64,000 nt of DNA from the NCBI RefSeq assembly GCF_020532725.1, contig NZ_JAJAVC010000003.1, positions 496,001 through 560,000 of the forward strand, given 5' to 3'. The notes under the pieces were generated by a model, which searched no databases, was not told the origin of the DNA, and saw nothing but the letters and a program-made list of their open reading frames with translations. Origin of the DNA: Methylobacillus arboreus. Lineage in GTDB: Bacteria; Pseudomonadota; Gammaproteobacteria; Burkholderiales; Methylophilaceae. Positions 15,569-26,079 of this stretch are shown here, in pieces. Position 1 is the stretch's first letter. Each line of letters opens with the position of its first letter. A program made the position numbers and the translations under genes.

Positions 15569-15589
15569 GGAAGCGCTGCGAGCGCTTCC
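15569..15589. other. hairpin after argG
   Basis: A perfect nine-base-pair stem GGAAGCGCT / AGCGCTTCC with a three-base loop, starting four bases after the argG stop. No T tract follows, so it is more likely an RNA-stability or partial-attenuation element ahead of ppnP than a complete terminator. Confidence 0.6.
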
Positions 15590-15624
15590 ATGCAAGAATA
15601 TAACGAGATTTCAGGAGATTTACC

Positions 15625-15936
15625 GTGGCCCAGTTTGATCATGTCAGCGTCAAGAAAAAGGCGAATATTTATTTCGACGGCAAGTGTGTGAGCCACACCG
15701 TGCTGTTCCAGAATGGCACCCGTGCGACGGTAGGCGTGATCTTCCCCAGCAGCCTGACATTCAATACCGGTTCACCTGAGTTGATGGAAATCAACGGTGG
15801 CGTGTGCAGGGTGCGCCTGCAGGGCGAAACCGAGTGGAAGACCTACCAGGCCGGTGAAAAGTTTACCGTGCCGGGTAATTCCAGTTTCGATATTGAAACC
15901 ACTGAAACACTGGATTACGTTTGCCATTTTGAGTAA
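15625..15936 (+). CDS. ppnP: pyrimidine/purine nucleoside phosphorylase
   Basis: A 103-residue single-cupin protein of the PpnP (YaiE, DUF1255) family, which phosphorolyses diverse nucleosides to base and ribose-1-phosphate. The sequence has the family marks [31 protein letters not shown] and [19 protein letters not shown]. The length is standard and no signal peptide is present, so it is cytoplasmic. An AGGAG site precedes the ATG by several bases. A possible stem (CACAGGC/GCCTGTG, 15945-15967) lies after the stop. Confidence 0.92.
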   Translation: MAQFDHVSVKKKANIYFDGKCVSHTVLFQNGTRATVGVIFPSSLTFNTGSPELMEINGGVCRVRLQGETEWKTYQAGEKFTVPGNSSFDIETTETLDYVCHFE

Positions 15937-15995
15937 ATCCGGGTGCACAGGCCAGTTTCAAGCCTGTGGATAGTTGGAAGAGTGATCAATACGCA

Positions 15996-16022
15996 ACGCA
16001 AGCAGGACCGCGGTGCGTTTTT
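15996..16022 (+). terminator. weak candidate terminator
   Basis: AACGCA and TGCGTT can pair around a GC-rich 13-base loop, followed by five Ts. The stem is short. It lies in the 171-bp gap between ppnP and yajQ, where no gene is seen. Confidence 0.35.
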
Positions 16023-16107
16023 AAATTCAGGTTTACATTATCAGGCCAGCCATTGGTGCTTATTGCTTTTGGCTAAGCATGAAATGAGTTGAAAGGAAGA
16101 ACTGACA

Positions 16108-16602
16108 ATGCCTTCATTTGATATTTCTTCAGAAGTGGATATGGTTGCGTTAAAGAACGCCGTCGATGTTTCCAGCCGTACCATTGCCAATCGCTACGAC
16201 TTCAAGGGTAGTAGCGCCGCTGTCGAGCTGAATGAAAAAGACAGCTTGCTGACCTTGCATGGGGACTCTGATTTCCAACTCGATCAGATCAAGGCCATCC
16301 TGTTGCCTGCCATGGAGAAAAAGGAGGCTGACAGCGCCAAGCGGCTGGATCACCAGGACGTGCAGAAGGTTTCCGGCAACAAGGTCAAGCAGGTATTGAA
16401 GATCAAGGCGGGCATCGATACCGAGCTGGCAAAGAAAATCGTCAAGCTGCTAAAGGATAGCGGACTCAAGGTGCAGGCCAGCATACAGGGCGATGAGGTG
16501 CGCGTATCCGGCGCCAAGCGTGATGTGCTGCAGGACGCGATTGCCTTTGTTAAAAAATCTGTGACGGATTTCCCTTTGCAGTTTGGCAATTTCCGTGACT
16601 AA
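16108..16602 (+). CDS. yajQ: YajQ family nucleotide-binding protein
   Basis: A 164-residue cytoplasmic protein of the YajQ (DUF520) family, some members of which bind cyclic di-GMP and modulate transcription or phage physiology. It begins MPSFDISSEVDMVALKNAVD, with the conserved ISNRYDFKGS-type segment (here IANRYDFKGSSAAVEL), and ends LPLQFGNFRD-like (FPLQFGNFRD). The two-repeat alpha/beta layout and the length are normal. An AAGGAAG site precedes the ATG. Ligand binding is inferred from the family only. The GGDEF protein at 41233-42390 shows the organism makes the signal. Confidence 0.93.
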   Translation: MPSFDISSEVDMVALKNAVDVSSRTIANRYDFKGSSAAVELNEKDSLLTLHGDSDFQLDQIKAILLPAMEKKEADSAKRLDHQDVQKVSGNKVKQVLKIKAGIDTELAKKIVKLLKDSGLKVQASIQGDEVRVSGAKRDVLQDAIAFVKKSVTDFPLQFGNFRD

Positions 16603-16662
16603 ACCTTTTGCGTGGTGAAACGTTAAAGGAATTTTGGCAGCAGCATTCGTTAGAAAGACCCT

Positions 16663-18069
16663 ATGTCAGCAAGAACGCTTTACGACAAATTATTTGACTC
16701 TCATGTGGTGCGTGAAGAAAACGGCACCGCACTGATCTATATCGACCGTCATCTGGTGCATGAAGTGACCAGTCCACAGGCTTTTGAAGGTCTGAAATTG
16801 GCCGGCCGCAGGCTTTGGCGTATCAACTCTGTGCTGGCAGTGCCTGACCATAACGTGCCTACGACAGATCGTAGCCATGGGATTGCCGACCCGATTTCCC
16901 GCCTGCAGGTAGAAACCCTCGATCAGAACTGTACCGATTTTGGCGTGACTGAGTTCAAGATGGGGGATGTACGCCAGGGGATCGTCCATGTCATGGGTCC
17001 GGAACAAGGGGCGACTTTGCCCGGCATGACGGTGGTATGCGGCGATTCGCATACCAGCACCCACGGTGCTTTTGGTGCATTGGCCCATGGTATCGGTACG
17101 TCCGAAGTTGAGCATGTCATGGCGACGCAGTGCCTGGTGCAGAAAAAATCCAAGGCCATGCAGGTGCGGGTGGAAGGCAAACTGGGCCATGGCGTGACGG
17201 CCAAGGATATTGCGCTGGCGATCATCGGCAAAATCGGCACTGCCGGCGGTACCGGCTATGCGATTGAGTTTGCCGGCTCTGCCATCCGCTCCTTGAGCAT
17301 GGAGGGCCGCATGACGCTCTGCAATATGGCGATTGAAGCAGGTGCGCGTGCCGGCATGGTGGCAGTGGATGAGACAACCATCAACTACGTCAAGGGCCGT
17401 CCCTATGCGCCTAGGCCGGAGCAGTGGGATGCGGCTGTGGCTTACTGGAGTACTTTGCATAGCGATGAAGGCGCCAGGTTTGATGCCGTGGTTGAACTGA
17501 AGGCGGAAGAGATCGAGCCTCAGGTGACCTGGGGCACTTCTCCTGAAATGGTGACAGCGATCAATGGTTCTGTGCCTGATCCGGCGAAAGAGCCCGACCC
17601 TACCAAGCGCGGCGGTATTGAGCGAGCCTTGCAATACATGGGCCTGGAGGCGAATACGCCGATTGACCAGATCAATATCGACAAGGTGTTTATCGGTTCA
17701 TGCACCAATTCGCGTATCGAGGATTTGCGTGCGGCGGCGGCGGTGGCTAAAGGCAAGCATGTAGCTGCCAACGTGAAGCTGGCGATGGTGGTGCCCGGTT
17801 CAGGGCTGGTCAAGGCACAAGCTGAGCAGGAAGGGCTGGACAAGATATTTAAGGAAGCCGGTTTTGAATGGCGCGAGCCAGGCTGTTCCATGTGCCTCGC
17901 CATGAATGCTGATAGGCTGGAGCCTGGCGAGCGTTGTGCATCGACTTCCAACCGTAATTTTGAAGGCCGCCAAGGCCCCGGTGGGCGCACGCATTTGGTA
18001 AGCCCGGAGATGGCTGCCGCCGCTGCTGTGGCAGGCCACTTCGTCGATGTGCGCCTGTTGCTGAATTAA
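16663..18069 (+). CDS. leuC: 3-isopropylmalate dehydratase large subunit
   Basis: A 468-residue aconitase-family protein, the [4Fe-4S] subunit of isopropylmalate isomerase in leucine synthesis. Cluster ligands are visible in [14 protein letters not shown] and in GCSMCLAMN. The substrate-site segments [26 protein letters not shown] and [15 protein letters not shown] match the family. The partner subunit leuD lies 148 bases downstream, with a small lipoprotein gene between. An AAAGGAA sequence is found upstream of the ATG at a somewhat long distance. Confidence 0.97.
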   Translation: MSARTLYDKLFDSHVVREENGTALIYIDRHLVHEVTSPQAFEGLKLAGRRLWRINSVLAVPDHNVPTTDRSHGIADPISRLQVETLDQNCTDFGVTEFKMGDVRQGIVHVMGPEQGATLPGMTVVCGDSHTSTHGAFGALAHGIGTSEVEHVMATQCLVQKKSKAMQVRVEGKLGHGVTAKDIALAIIGKIGTAGGTGYAIEFAGSAIRSLSMEGRMTLCNMAIEAGARAGMVAVDETTINYVKGRPYAPRPEQWDAAVAYWSTLHSDEGARFDAVVELKAEEIEPQVTWGTSPEMVTAINGSVPDPAKEPDPTKRGGIERALQYMGLEANTPIDQINIDKVFIGSCTNSRIEDLRAAAAVAKGKHVAANVKLAMVVPGSGLVKAQAEQEGLDKIFKEAGFEWREPGCSMCLAMNADRLEPGERCASTSNRNFEGRQGPGGRTHLVSPEMAAAAAVAGHFVDVRLLLN

Positions 18070-18078
18070 GGAGCCGGC

Positions 18079-18207
18079 ATGAAACAGCTCATCACAAGCA
18101 TAGCGCTGTTGCTTGCCATTCTGCCGCTTACAGCCTGCAATACGGTGCATGGCGTCGGCAAGGATATTGAAAAAGCCGGCGAAGCCATTCAAAGATCAAC
18201 CAAATAG
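18079..18207 (+). CDS. entericidin-like small lipoprotein
   Basis: A 42-residue peptide: signal peptide [17 protein letters not shown] ending in the lipobox LTAC, then [20 protein letters not shown]. The NTxxGxGKDIxxAGxAI pattern is diagnostic of entericidin A/B-type bacteriolytic or antidote lipoproteins. A strong AAGGAG site lies eight bases before the ATG. It is inserted between leuC and leuD, an order that recurs in betaproteobacteria. Function outside the enterobacterial toxin/antidote pair is uncertain; a role in membrane stress is plausible. Confidence 0.9.
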   Translation: MKQLITSIALLLAILPLTACNTVHGVGKDIEKAGEAIQRSTK

Positions 18208-18217
18208 TCAGAACATT

Positions 18218-18856
18218 ATGCATGCATTTACTCAGTTAAACGGATTGGTAGTGCCGCTGGATCGTGCCAATGTCGATACCGACGCCATCATTCCAAAGCA
18301 GTTCCTCAAGTCCATCAAGCGTGCCGGCTTCGGTCCCAATGCGTTTGACGAATGGCGCTACCTAGACCATGGCGAACCCGGCATGGACAACAGCAAGCGT
18401 CCGCTCAACCCGGATTTTCCGCTGAACCAGGCGCGCTACCAGGGTGCCAGCGTGCTTCTGGCGCGTGAGAACTTCGGCTGCGGCTCCAGCCGCGAGCATG
18501 CGCCCTGGGCTTTGCTGGATTTCGGCTTTCGCGCGATCATCGCGCCCAGCTATGCCGACATCTTTTTCAATAACTGCTTCAAGAACGGCATACTGCCGAT
18601 TATTCTTCCAGCGGAAATCGTTGATTCCCTGTTCAAGGCGGTTGAGTCCACCGAAGGTTACAAGCTGGTCATCGACCTTGAGACGCAGACCGTAGTCACG
18701 CCGGATAGCCAGTCTTATGCCTTTGAAGTCGATGCTTTCCGCAAGCATTGCCTGTTGAACGGCCTCGACGATATCGGCCTGACCTTGCAGCATGTCGATG
18801 AAATCAAGGCGTTTGAAATTAAATACAAACAGGCCCAGCCCTGGCTTTTCAATTAA
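18218..18856 (+). CDS. leuD: 3-isopropylmalate dehydratase small subunit
   Basis: A 212-residue swivel-domain subunit that pairs with LeuC. It starts at [22 protein letters not shown]; a longer frame from 18113 runs antiparallel to nothing useful and covers the entericidin gene, so it is rejected. The [21 protein letters not shown] and [22 protein letters not shown] motifs are all typical. It lies 10 bases after the entericidin gene and 32 bases before leuB, so the four genes probably form one operon. Confidence 0.96.
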   Translation: MHAFTQLNGLVVPLDRANVDTDAIIPKQFLKSIKRAGFGPNAFDEWRYLDHGEPGMDNSKRPLNPDFPLNQARYQGASVLLARENFGCGSSREHAPWALLDFGFRAIIAPSYADIFFNNCFKNGILPIILPAEIVDSLFKAVESTEGYKLVIDLETQTVVTPDSQSYAFEVDAFRKHCLLNGLDDIGLTLQHVDEIKAFEIKYKQAQPWLFN

Positions 18857-18888
18857 TTACTCTTAATAAAAAATCTGGAAATTCCTTT

Positions 18889-19944
18889 ATGAAGATTGCA
18901 GTATTGCCGGGTGACGGTATTGGTCCTGAAATTGTTGCGCAAGCAGTGAAGGTGCTGAATGCACTGAATATCAACCTGGAGTTGCAGGAAGCGCCTATCG
19001 GCGGTGCAGGCTATGAAGCCGCGGGCGATCCGCTGCCCGCTGCAACGCTGGCGCTGGCCAAGGAGTCTGATGCCGTATTGCTGGGTGCCGTGGGCGATTG
19101 GAAGTACGACACGCTGCCCCGCGACCAGCGTCCTGAGCGTGGCCTGCTGCGTATCCGCAAGGAACTGAACCTGTTCGCCAACCTGCGTCCGGCGCTGCTT
19201 TATCCAGAACTGGCCTCGGCTTCCACCCTCAAGCCTGAAGTAGTGGCCGGACTGGATATCATGATCGTGCGCGAGCTGACCGGCGACATTTACTTCGGCC
19301 AGCCACGCGGCATTTCCACGTTGGAAAATGGCGAGCGCGAAGGCATCAATACCATGCGCTACAACGAGTCCGAAATCCGCCGTATTGCCCATGTAGCGTT
19401 CGGCATTGCGCAGAAACGCAACAAGAAGGTCTGTTCCGTGGACAAGGCCAATGTGCTGGAAACCACAGAGCTTTGGCGCCAGGTCATGATAGAGGTAGCC
19501 AAGGAATACCCGGAAGTCGAGCTCAGCCATATGTACGTGGATAACGCTGCGATGCAGCTGATCCGTGCGCCAAAACAGTTTGACGTGATGGTTACCGGTA
19601 ATATTTTCGGTGATATTCTTTCTGATGAAGCCTCCATGCTGACCGGCTCCATTGGCATGTTGCCATCCGCTTCGCTGGACCAGGACAACAAGGGCATGTA
19701 CGAGCCTAGCCACGGCTCCGCGCCTGACATTGCAGGCAAGGATATTGCCAATCCGCTGGCGACCATCCTTTCTGCCGCCATGATGTTGCGTTATACCTTC
19801 AATGACGAAGCGAATGCCAGCCGGGTGGAAAATGCGGTAAAAAAGGCACTGGAGCAAGGTTACCGTACTGCTGATATCTGGACGGAAGGCACGCGCAAGG
19901 TCAAGTGCAGTGAAATGGGCGATGCAGTAGTTGCGGCACTATAA
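18889..19944 (+). CDS. leuB: 3-isopropylmalate dehydrogenase
   Basis: A 351-residue NAD-dependent decarboxylating dehydrogenase completing the ketoisocaproate branch of leucine synthesis. It has the start [15 protein letters not shown], the substrate arginines in [14 protein letters not shown] and the metal/NAD region [24 protein letters not shown], followed by [15 protein letters not shown]. The length is usual for the family. The next gene, asd, begins 59 bases after the stop. Confidence 0.97.
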   Translation: MKIAVLPGDGIGPEIVAQAVKVLNALNINLELQEAPIGGAGYEAAGDPLPAATLALAKESDAVLLGAVGDWKYDTLPRDQRPERGLLRIRKELNLFANLRPALLYPELASASTLKPEVVAGLDIMIVRELTGDIYFGQPRGISTLENGEREGINTMRYNESEIRRIAHVAFGIAQKRNKKVCSVDKANVLETTELWRQVMIEVAKEYPEVELSHMYVDNAAMQLIRAPKQFDVMVTGNIFGDILSDEASMLTGSIGMLPSASLDQDNKGMYEPSHGSAPDIAGKDIANPLATILSAAMMLRYTFNDEANASRVENAVKKALEQGYRTADIWTEGTRKVKCSEMGDAVVAAL

Positions 19945-20003
19945 TTCAATATTAAGAATAGGCATCATGCCCGCGTGGCATGTGCATCAATCAGGACGAG
20001 ATA

Positions 20004-21116
20004 ATGTTCAAAGTAGGTTTTGTCGGCTGGCGCGGTATGGTGGGCTCTGTGCTCATGCAGCGCATGATTGCCGAAGGTGATTTCAAGGACATCGAGCCGG
20101 TCTTTTTTACCACTTCGCAGGCCGGTAGCGCCGGCCCTGCTATTGGTCGCGACATTCCGCCGTTGAAAGATGCTAGGTCGACTACAGAGCTCAAGGCCAT
20201 GGACATCATCGTTTCCTGCCAGGGGGGCGACTATACCAATGGAATCTTCCCCAAGCTGCGTGCCGATGGCTGGCAAGGGCATTGGATAGACGCGGCTTCC
20301 AGCCTGCGTATGGAAAAGGATGCCGTGATCGTGCTCGATCCGGTCAATCCCGATGTGATCAAAGGCGCGCTTGCATCAGGAGGCCGCAATTGGATCGGTG
20401 GCAACTGTACCGTTTCCCTCATGCTTATGGCATTGAATGGCCTGTTCAAGGCGGATCTGGTTGAGTGGGCGACTTCCATGACCTACCAGGCTGCTTCCGG
20501 TGCCGGAGCGCAGAACATGCGCGAACTTATCAGGCAAATGGGCGTGGTGCATGCGGGTGTGGCCGCCGAATTGCAGGATCCCGCATCGGCTATCCTGGAC
20601 ATCGACCGCAAGGTTGCGGAAACCCTGCGCAGCAAGGATTTCCCCGTCGATAATTTCGGCGTGCCGCTTGCGGGCAGCCTGATTCCGTGGATAGACAAGG
20701 ATCTTGGCAACGGCCAGAGCAAGGAGGAGTGGAAAGGGCAGGCGGAAACCAACAAGATTCTTGGCCGTGAGTCTAACCCCGTTCCGATTGATGGCCTGTG
20801 TGTACGCATAGGCGCTATGCGCTGCCATTCGCAAGCCTTGACCATTAAGCTCAAGCGCAATGTGCCGCTGGATGAAATTAGCGCGATGCTGGCGGAAGCT
20901 AACGCCTGGTCCGAAGTTGTGCCTAACGAGCGCGAGGCTACTGTGCGCCGGTTGAGTCCTGCTGCAATTACCGGTACCTTGCAAACCCCGGTAGGGCGCT
21001 TGCGCAAGATGAGCATGGGGGATGAATACCTCTCTGCGTTTACGGTGGGTGACCAATTGCTCTGGGGGGCGGCGGAGCCTCTGCGCCGCATGTTGCGCAT
21101 CCTGGTTGAGGCATAA
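20004..21116 (+). CDS. asd: aspartate-semialdehyde dehydrogenase
   Basis: A 370-residue NADPH enzyme of the lysine/threonine/methionine pathway. I choose [21 protein letters not shown] as the N-terminus because it gives the canonical GWRGMVGS nucleotide loop; an upstream frame from 19980 adds eight residues without family similarity. The catalytic Cys lies in [13 protein letters not shown]. The sequence type, with the [11 protein letters not shown] and PWIDK segments, is the Gram-negative asd1 group. It sits between leuB and fimV, a common betaproteobacterial order. Confidence 0.96.
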   Translation: MFKVGFVGWRGMVGSVLMQRMIAEGDFKDIEPVFFTTSQAGSAGPAIGRDIPPLKDARSTTELKAMDIIVSCQGGDYTNGIFPKLRADGWQGHWIDAASSLRMEKDAVIVLDPVNPDVIKGALASGGRNWIGGNCTVSLMLMALNGLFKADLVEWATSMTYQAASGAGAQNMRELIRQMGVVHAGVAAELQDPASAILDIDRKVAETLRSKDFPVDNFGVPLAGSLIPWIDKDLGNGQSKEEWKGQAETNKILGRESNPVPIDGLCVRIGAMRCHSQALTIKLKRNVPLDEISAMLAEANAWSEVVPNEREATVRRLSPAAITGTLQTPVGRLRKMSMGDEYLSAFTVGDQLLWGAAEPLRRMLRILVEA

Positions 21117-21317
21117 CGCTTGATCGGTCAATGTTGGGTAAATGGGCTGATGCTGTTTCTCCGATGTTGGCAGTTTCGGTTTTGTGCGTCTAAAAGTCCG
21201 GCAGTTTCCTACCTCGCAGCCTGGCATTGAGAATGTAAAGTTATGTATCAGCTTGAAACTGTAACTGATTGATGTTAGCTTAGATAATGCTATTTAAAGT
21301 TGATTAAGGGTGGAATA

Positions 21318-24300
21318 GTGCATAAGTCCAAACTAAAAGGGATAACGCTTGCGGTATTGTTGGCGTTGGCGCCAATTGCCGCACAGGCTGCGGGCTTGGG
21401 CCGTTTGACGGTGACATCTGGACTTGGTGAACCGCTTTCCGCCGAAATTGAACTCGTTTCCACCACGCCGGATGAATTGGCCTCGCTGACGGCGATCATT
21501 GCGCCGCAAGAAGCCTACAATGTGCAAGGCGTGGAGCGTACCGCCATCCACAATGCCATCAAGGTGGATGTCAGCAAGCGCGCTGACGGGACTCCCATCC
21601 TTAAACTCACTACCTCGCAGGCAGTCAGCGACCCCTTCCTCGATATGCTGATCCAGGTTGACTGGGATACGGGGCGCTTGCTGCGAGAATACACTGTATT
21701 GCTTGACCCGCCAGGCTATAACAACCAGGCGCAGGTCTATAACGGCGTGCAGCTACCTCCGGGTGACGCGCCTTCTGTACCAGCCAGCACCGAGCCTGCG
21801 ACACAAAGCCCTGCAGGCGTCAATACGGCCCCGCAACGCATACCCGCAACACCTGTTCCACCACCAGTAAAAGCTGCTCCAGCTCCTGCCCCTGCCACAC
21901 CACAAACCTATATTACCGCCAGCGGCGATACCTTGAGTGCAATCGCCCGGCAACACCAGGTCCAGGGCGTCAGTCTTGACCAGATGCTGGTCGGGTTATA
22001 CCGCGCCAATGAAGAGGCTTTCTCCGGCAATAACATGAACCGCCTGAAGGTAGGCCAGATTCTGCGTGTGCCAAGCGCGAACGAGTTGCAGCAGCTTACA
22101 CCTGGCGACGCAACGCGTGAGGTTCGGGTACAAACTGCTGACTGGAATGCCTACCGTAACCGTTTGGCTGACCTTGCTGCCGAATCGGTACCTTCAACCG
22201 AAGGTGGTGCTCAGCAATCTGCCTCTGGGCGCATTTCCTCACCTGCAATGGATCAGGCGGCACCACCTGCCAATGGCCCACGCGATGTGGTCAGGCTTTC
22301 CAGTAGCAATGCCACGCAGGCACAATTGAATGCCATGCAGGAAGAGCTCACCGCCAAGGAGAGAAGCCTGAATGAGGCTGCTGAGCGTACCGCCATGCTG
22401 GAGAAGCAAATCGCGGACATGCAGAAGCTGCTGGCGATCAAGAACCAGGCACTGGCTAATCTGCAAAACGGAGATGAAAGCCCTGCCAACCCTGGAGCTA
22501 CACTAGAAGCCCCGGCCAATAATTCCGAACAGGAGCCTGAAGCTGCTGCGCCAGCAGAGCAGCCTGCTCCGCACGAGAGTGCCGCAGATACAGCACCAGC
22601 AGAGGATACAGCGCAACTAGCCAAGCCGGAACCCCAGCCGGCAGCTGCCCCGATTGCACCTCCTCCTGTAGAAGAGCCGAGTCTGCTTGACGAGTTGGTT
22701 GGAGACGATCCCTTGCCACTCGCATTGGCTGCCGGCGTGATTGTCTTGCTGCTTGGTGGTTGGCTGTACATGCGCAACAAGCGTAAACGTGAACTGGACA
22801 GCTTCGAAAAAGGTATCCTGACTGCCGGCGGGCTCAAGCCCAATACCGTGTTCGGCAATACTGTCGGTGCTACAGTCAATACTGGCGATACATCATTCCT
22901 TAATGATTTCTCCCAGAATACCGGCGGCATGATAGACACGCATGACGTTGACCCGATTGCCGAGGCTGAAGTCTACATGGCATATGGCCGTGATGCCCAG
23001 GCAGAGGAAATCCTCAAGGATGCGATCGTCAAGGAGCCCCAGCGTCATGAGTTGCATCTCAAATTGCTTGAGATTTATGCATCGCGTAACGACACTTCTG
23101 CATTCGAAACAGTAGCAGGTGAAATCTATACTACGCTGGGTGCTGCCGACCCTATCTGGAGCAAGGTTGCAGCCCTGGGCCGCAAGCTTGAGCCGGATAA
23201 TCCGCTGTATTCAGAGGCTGATGAAGTCAAAGCTGCATTTGAGGCGCCAGATGCTGCATCTTCTGCGGGAAATGTGTCCCAGCCTGACCAGTCCAGGCAA
23301 CAGGTGAGTGACGGTAATGTTGTAGGTGCAGCACTGGCTGGCGCGGCGATTGCAGCTACAAGCGTCCTGGCGGCCGAAGAAGACAAGCAGGATTCTGTCG
23401 TGGATGATGCCCTTTTTGCCGAGACAGAAGAGGGCATTGCTTCAATTGGTACAGAGAGTGATGATCTGCCAGGACTGGATTTTGATCTGGATACGCCTGT
23501 CACTGTATCGGGTGATGCCGAGTCCAATGTAGATGTTGCGGATCAGCATGCCGATAACAGTCTGGATTTCGCGCTGGACCTGCCGGAACCTCCGGCCAAG
23601 AGTAGCTTGCAGTTGGATATTGCGGAGCTTGATGCGGCCATCCCCGATTTTGACCTGCCTGAGTTGCCTGGGAATGAAACCGAAGAAAGTATTGTGGCTG
23701 AGTCAGATGCTGTGCCTGAGTTTTCGATTCCCGAGCTGGATGAGATTGACAGCCTACCTGAGCCAGAGTCAGTTGATTTTCCGTTAGAAACACCCGATGT
23801 AGACCTTGACTTGCCGGAAATAGAATTGCCCGAAACCGAGTTATCCAACCCGGCGGAGAGGACGCCGGATTCGGGCGTGGCTGATTCGCTGGAAGAGGAC
23901 GGCTTGTCCAGCATCGATTTCGATTTGCCGGAGATCAGTTTTGCCGAAGATGACGCACAAGCGGTTGCTGCGCCCGAAGTAGATGATGGCTTGTCCACGG
24001 TACCGGATGATGCATTGGATGCTCCTGAGCCGGCAGCCGGGGTTCCGGCAGATGACTCCCAGAATGACAAGGGGCCGCACTTTGATTTTGGGGATATCGA
24101 CCTGGGCGAAAGCGACAATGCGACAGACACTGCCGCGAGTGAAGCAGAGGAAATTGTATTCCCGGATTTCGACCTTGATGCAGAAGATGATGCGCTTGCC
24201 CCTGCCGCAGCGGATATCGACTTCTCCAATATCAGCCTGGATGTTGCAGGAGATGATGTGGAAACTGAAAGCCTGGATGCCGGTGGCCTGGGTGAAGAAT

Positions 24301-24452
24301 CTGCCGACGTAGATACCAAGCTTGACCTTGTGACCGCCTATATGGACATGGGGGATAACGAAGGTGCCCGTGAACTGCTAGAGGAAATCCTGAAAGAGGG
24401 TGGTCCGCGGCAGAGGGAAAAAGCCCAGTCCATTCTGGATGACTTGCCTTGA
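21318..24452 (+). CDS. fimV: FimV-family peptidoglycan-binding polarity protein
   Basis: A 1044-residue inner-membrane protein related to FimV/TspA, which in pseudomonads organises the cell pole, type IV pili and cyclic-nucleotide signalling. In order: a signal peptide (GITLAVLLALAPIAAQAAG), a conserved periplasmic beta domain (GLGRLTVTSGLGEPLSAEIEL), a LysM domain (about 196-255), a coiled coil (about 340-385), a Pro/Ala/Glu linker, a membrane helix (about 464-485), TPR-like helices, a very acidic repetitive region rich in FDLPE-type motifs, and the C-terminal FimV domain (LVTAYMDMGDNEGARELLEEIL). I prefer the GTG start with AAGGGTGG upstream; a TTG at 21300 is the alternative. Confidence 0.93.
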   Translation: MHKSKLKGITLAVLLALAPIAAQAAGLGRLTVTSGLGEPLSAEIELVSTTPDELASLTAIIAPQEAYNVQGVERTAIHNAIKVDVSKRADGTPILKLTTSQAVSDPFLDMLIQVDWDTGRLLREYTVLLDPPGYNNQAQVYNGVQLPPGDAPSVPASTEPATQSPAGVNTAPQRIPATPVPPPVKAAPAPAPATPQTYITASGDTLSAIARQHQVQGVSLDQMLVGLYRANEEAFSGNNMNRLKVGQILRVPSANELQQLTPGDATREVRVQTADWNAYRNRLADLAAESVPSTEGGAQQSASGRISSPAMDQAAPPANGPRDVVRLSSSNATQAQLNAMQEELTAKERSLNEAAERTAMLEKQIADMQKLLAIKNQALANLQNGDESPANPGATLEAPANNSEQEPEAAAPAEQPAPHESAADTAPAEDTAQLAKPEPQPAAAPIAPPPVEEPSLLDELVGDDPLPLALAAGVIVLLLGGWLYMRNKRKRELDSFEKGILTAGGLKPNTVFGNTVGATVNTGDTSFLNDFSQNTGGMIDTHDVDPIAEAEVYMAYGRDAQAEEILKDAIVKEPQRHELHLKLLEIYASRNDTSAFETVAGEIYTTLGAADPIWSKVAALGRKLEPDNPLYSEADEVKAAFEAPDAASSAGNVSQPDQSRQQVSDGNVVGAALAGAAIAATSVLAAEEDKQDSVVDDALFAETEEGIASIGTESDDLPGLDFDLDTPVTVSGDAESNVDVADQHADNSLDFALDLPEPPAKSSLQLDIAELDAAIPDFDLPELPGNETEESIVAESDAVPEFSIPELDEIDSLPEPESVDFPLETPDVDLDLPEIELPETELSNPAERTPDSGVADSLEEDGLSSIDFDLPEISFAEDDAQAVAAPEVDDGLSTVPDDALDAPEPAAGVPADDSQNDKGPHFDFGDIDLGESDNATDTAASEAEEIVFPDFDLDAEDDALAPAAADIDFSNISLDVAGDDVETESLDAGGLGEESADVDTKLDLVTAYMDMGDNEGARELLEEILKEGGPRQREKAQSILDDLP

Positions 24453-24471
24453 CATCTGCCAGCATGTAATG

Positions 24472-24497
24472 AAAAGCCGGGAAATTCCCGGCTTTTT
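24472..24497 (+). terminator. rho-independent terminator after fimV
   Basis: AAAAGCCGGGA, three-base loop, TCCCGGCTTTT plus one T: an eleven-base-pair stem with a T tract, 20 bases after the fimV stop. Confidence 0.85.
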
Positions 24498-24582
24498 CGT
24501 GTGGCGTGACGGTTTTTTCGACACTTGGCAAGCGAGGGTAAAATAGCATTATGAACAGGCATTTTTGGCAGGGCGTGACAAT

Positions 24583-25368
24583 ATGAGGCTGGCCTTGGGC
24601 CTTGAGTATGATGGTGCCGGTTTCTGCGGCTGGCAGAGTCAGCCTAATGGATTGGCAGTGCAAGATACGCTGGAGCTTGCCTTGTCGGAAATGGCTGGGC
24701 ATCCTGTACGTGTTGCCGCTGCCGGGCGTACTGATACCGGTGTGCATGCCTTGTCCCAGGTTGTGCACTTCGATACTTTGGCAGAGCGGCCGCAAAATGC
24801 CTGGGTGCGTGGCATCAATACCAAGTTGCCTAAGGGAGTGCGCGTGTTGTGGGCAACCCAAGTGGATGAGCGTTTTCATGCACGTTTTGATGCCTTCCAG
24901 CGTAGCTATCAATATTGGCTCATCAACCAGCCGGTAGCGCCTGCGGTGATGTCAGGCAAGGCAGGCTGGTTCCATCAGCCGCTTGATCTGGAATTGATGC
25001 AGAAGGCCATTGCCTATTTGCAGGGACAGCATGATTTCAGCGCATTCCGTGCCGCCGGGTGCCAGGCGAAATCGCCGGTCAAGACCATGCATTATGCTAC
25101 GGTGCAGGCTTTTGGCAGCAGTCTGGTGTTTGATTTCTGTGCCAATGCCTTTTTGCACCATCAGGTGCGCAACATGGTGGGAGCCCTGGTTTATATCGGC
25201 AAGGGCAAGTATCCACCATCTTTCATCGCAGAGTTGCTGGCAAGCCGTGACCGTACGCTTTCTCCGCCCACATTTGCGCCAGATGGCCTTTACCTTACAG
25301 GGGTGGGCTATGATGTGCGATGGGGGTTGCCAGCGACCGAACGAAAATTGCAATTGGGCATTGTCTAG
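24583..25368 (+). CDS. truA: tRNA pseudouridine synthase A (positions 38-40)
   Basis: A 261-residue pseudouridine synthase acting on the anticodon arm of tRNAs. It starts MRLALGLEYDGAGFCGWQSQ, has the catalytic Asp in AAGRTDTGVHALSQVVHF, and the conserved SYQYWL and HHQVRNMVGALVYIG segments. The upstream six codons of the longer frame are not conserved, so I use 24583. The gene follows the fimV terminator and precedes trpF by 66 bases. This truA-trpF order is widespread in proteobacteria. Confidence 0.96.
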   Translation: MRLALGLEYDGAGFCGWQSQPNGLAVQDTLELALSEMAGHPVRVAAAGRTDTGVHALSQVVHFDTLAERPQNAWVRGINTKLPKGVRVLWATQVDERFHARFDAFQRSYQYWLINQPVAPAVMSGKAGWFHQPLDLELMQKAIAYLQGQHDFSAFRAAGCQAKSPVKTMHYATVQAFGSSLVFDFCANAFLHHQVRNMVGALVYIGKGKYPPSFIAELLASRDRTLSPPTFAPDGLYLTGVGYDVRWGLPATERKLQLGIV

Positions 25369-25434
25369 CATGGTGAGGCTGATCCAGGATTTTTGTGACA
25401 GCGCCCTGGCTTTAAGGTACCCTAGCGCCTTTCA

Positions 25435-26079
25435 ATGACGGGCGCAATTTCAAGCTTGAGAACACGCGTCAAAATCTGTGGCATTACCCGCGTCGAGGAT
25501 GCGCTGGCAGCTGTCGAGCATGGCTGTGACGCCATTGGCCTGGTGTTTTACGGCCCCAGTCCCAGAAACGTGGAAGTAGAGCGGGCGAGGGAAATCGTCG
25601 CCGCCTTGCCGCCTTTCGTGACTAGTGTAGGCCTGTTCGTTGATGCCTCCCAGAGCGAGATTGAAGCTGTGCTGACCCATGTCCGGCTCGATCTTTTGCA
25701 GTTTCACGGCGATGAAGCGCCTGCAGCGTGTCATCGCTACGGATTGCCTTATTTGAAGGCGGTTCGCATTCGGCATGAGACAAATTTGCTACAATACGCA
25801 ACTCAATACAGCGATGCCCGAGCGCTATTGCTGGATGCTTATTTGCCAGGCGTGGCAGGGGGCACAGGCCAGGTATTCGACTGGGGGCTGATCCCGGCGC
25901 AACTGTCAGTACCCATCGTGCTGGCAGGTGGCCTGACACCCGATAACGTTGCTAACGCCATTCGCCAGGTCAGGCCATATGCGGTCGATGTCAGTGGTGG
26001 CGTCGAAGAAACCAAAGGAATCAAGGATGTGGCAAAGATTGCCGCATTCATGCAAGGAGTACATGATGCAGCTTTATGA
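25435..26079 (+). CDS. trpF: phosphoribosylanthranilate isomerase
   Basis: A 214-residue TIM-barrel enzyme of tryptophan synthesis. The catalytic Cys is in [15 protein letters not shown], and the catalytic Asp and phosphate-binding segments are in [20 protein letters not shown] and [15 protein letters not shown], ending with VDVSGGVEE. The ATG lies near 25435 with only a weak ribosome site. Its end overlaps the trpB start by 17 bases, so the two are translationally coupled. Confidence 0.96.
   Translation: MTGAISSLRTRVKICGITRVEDALAAVEHGCDAIGLVFYGPSPRNVEVERAREIVAALPPFVTSVGLFVDASQSEIEAVLTHVRLDLLQFHGDEAPAACHRYGLPYLKAVRIRHETNLLQYATQYSDARALLLDAYLPGVAGGTGQVFDWGLIPAQLSVPIVLAGGLTPDNVANAIRQVRPYAVDVSGGVEETKGIKDVAKIAAFMQGVHDAAL

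Noticed and set aside
16690..17634. 314-residue frame antisense to leuC
   Set aside because: His- and Arg-rich shadow of leuC with no independent support.
18853..19857. 334-residue frame antisense to leuB
   Set aside because: Shadow of leuB with no recognisable domain or ribosome site.
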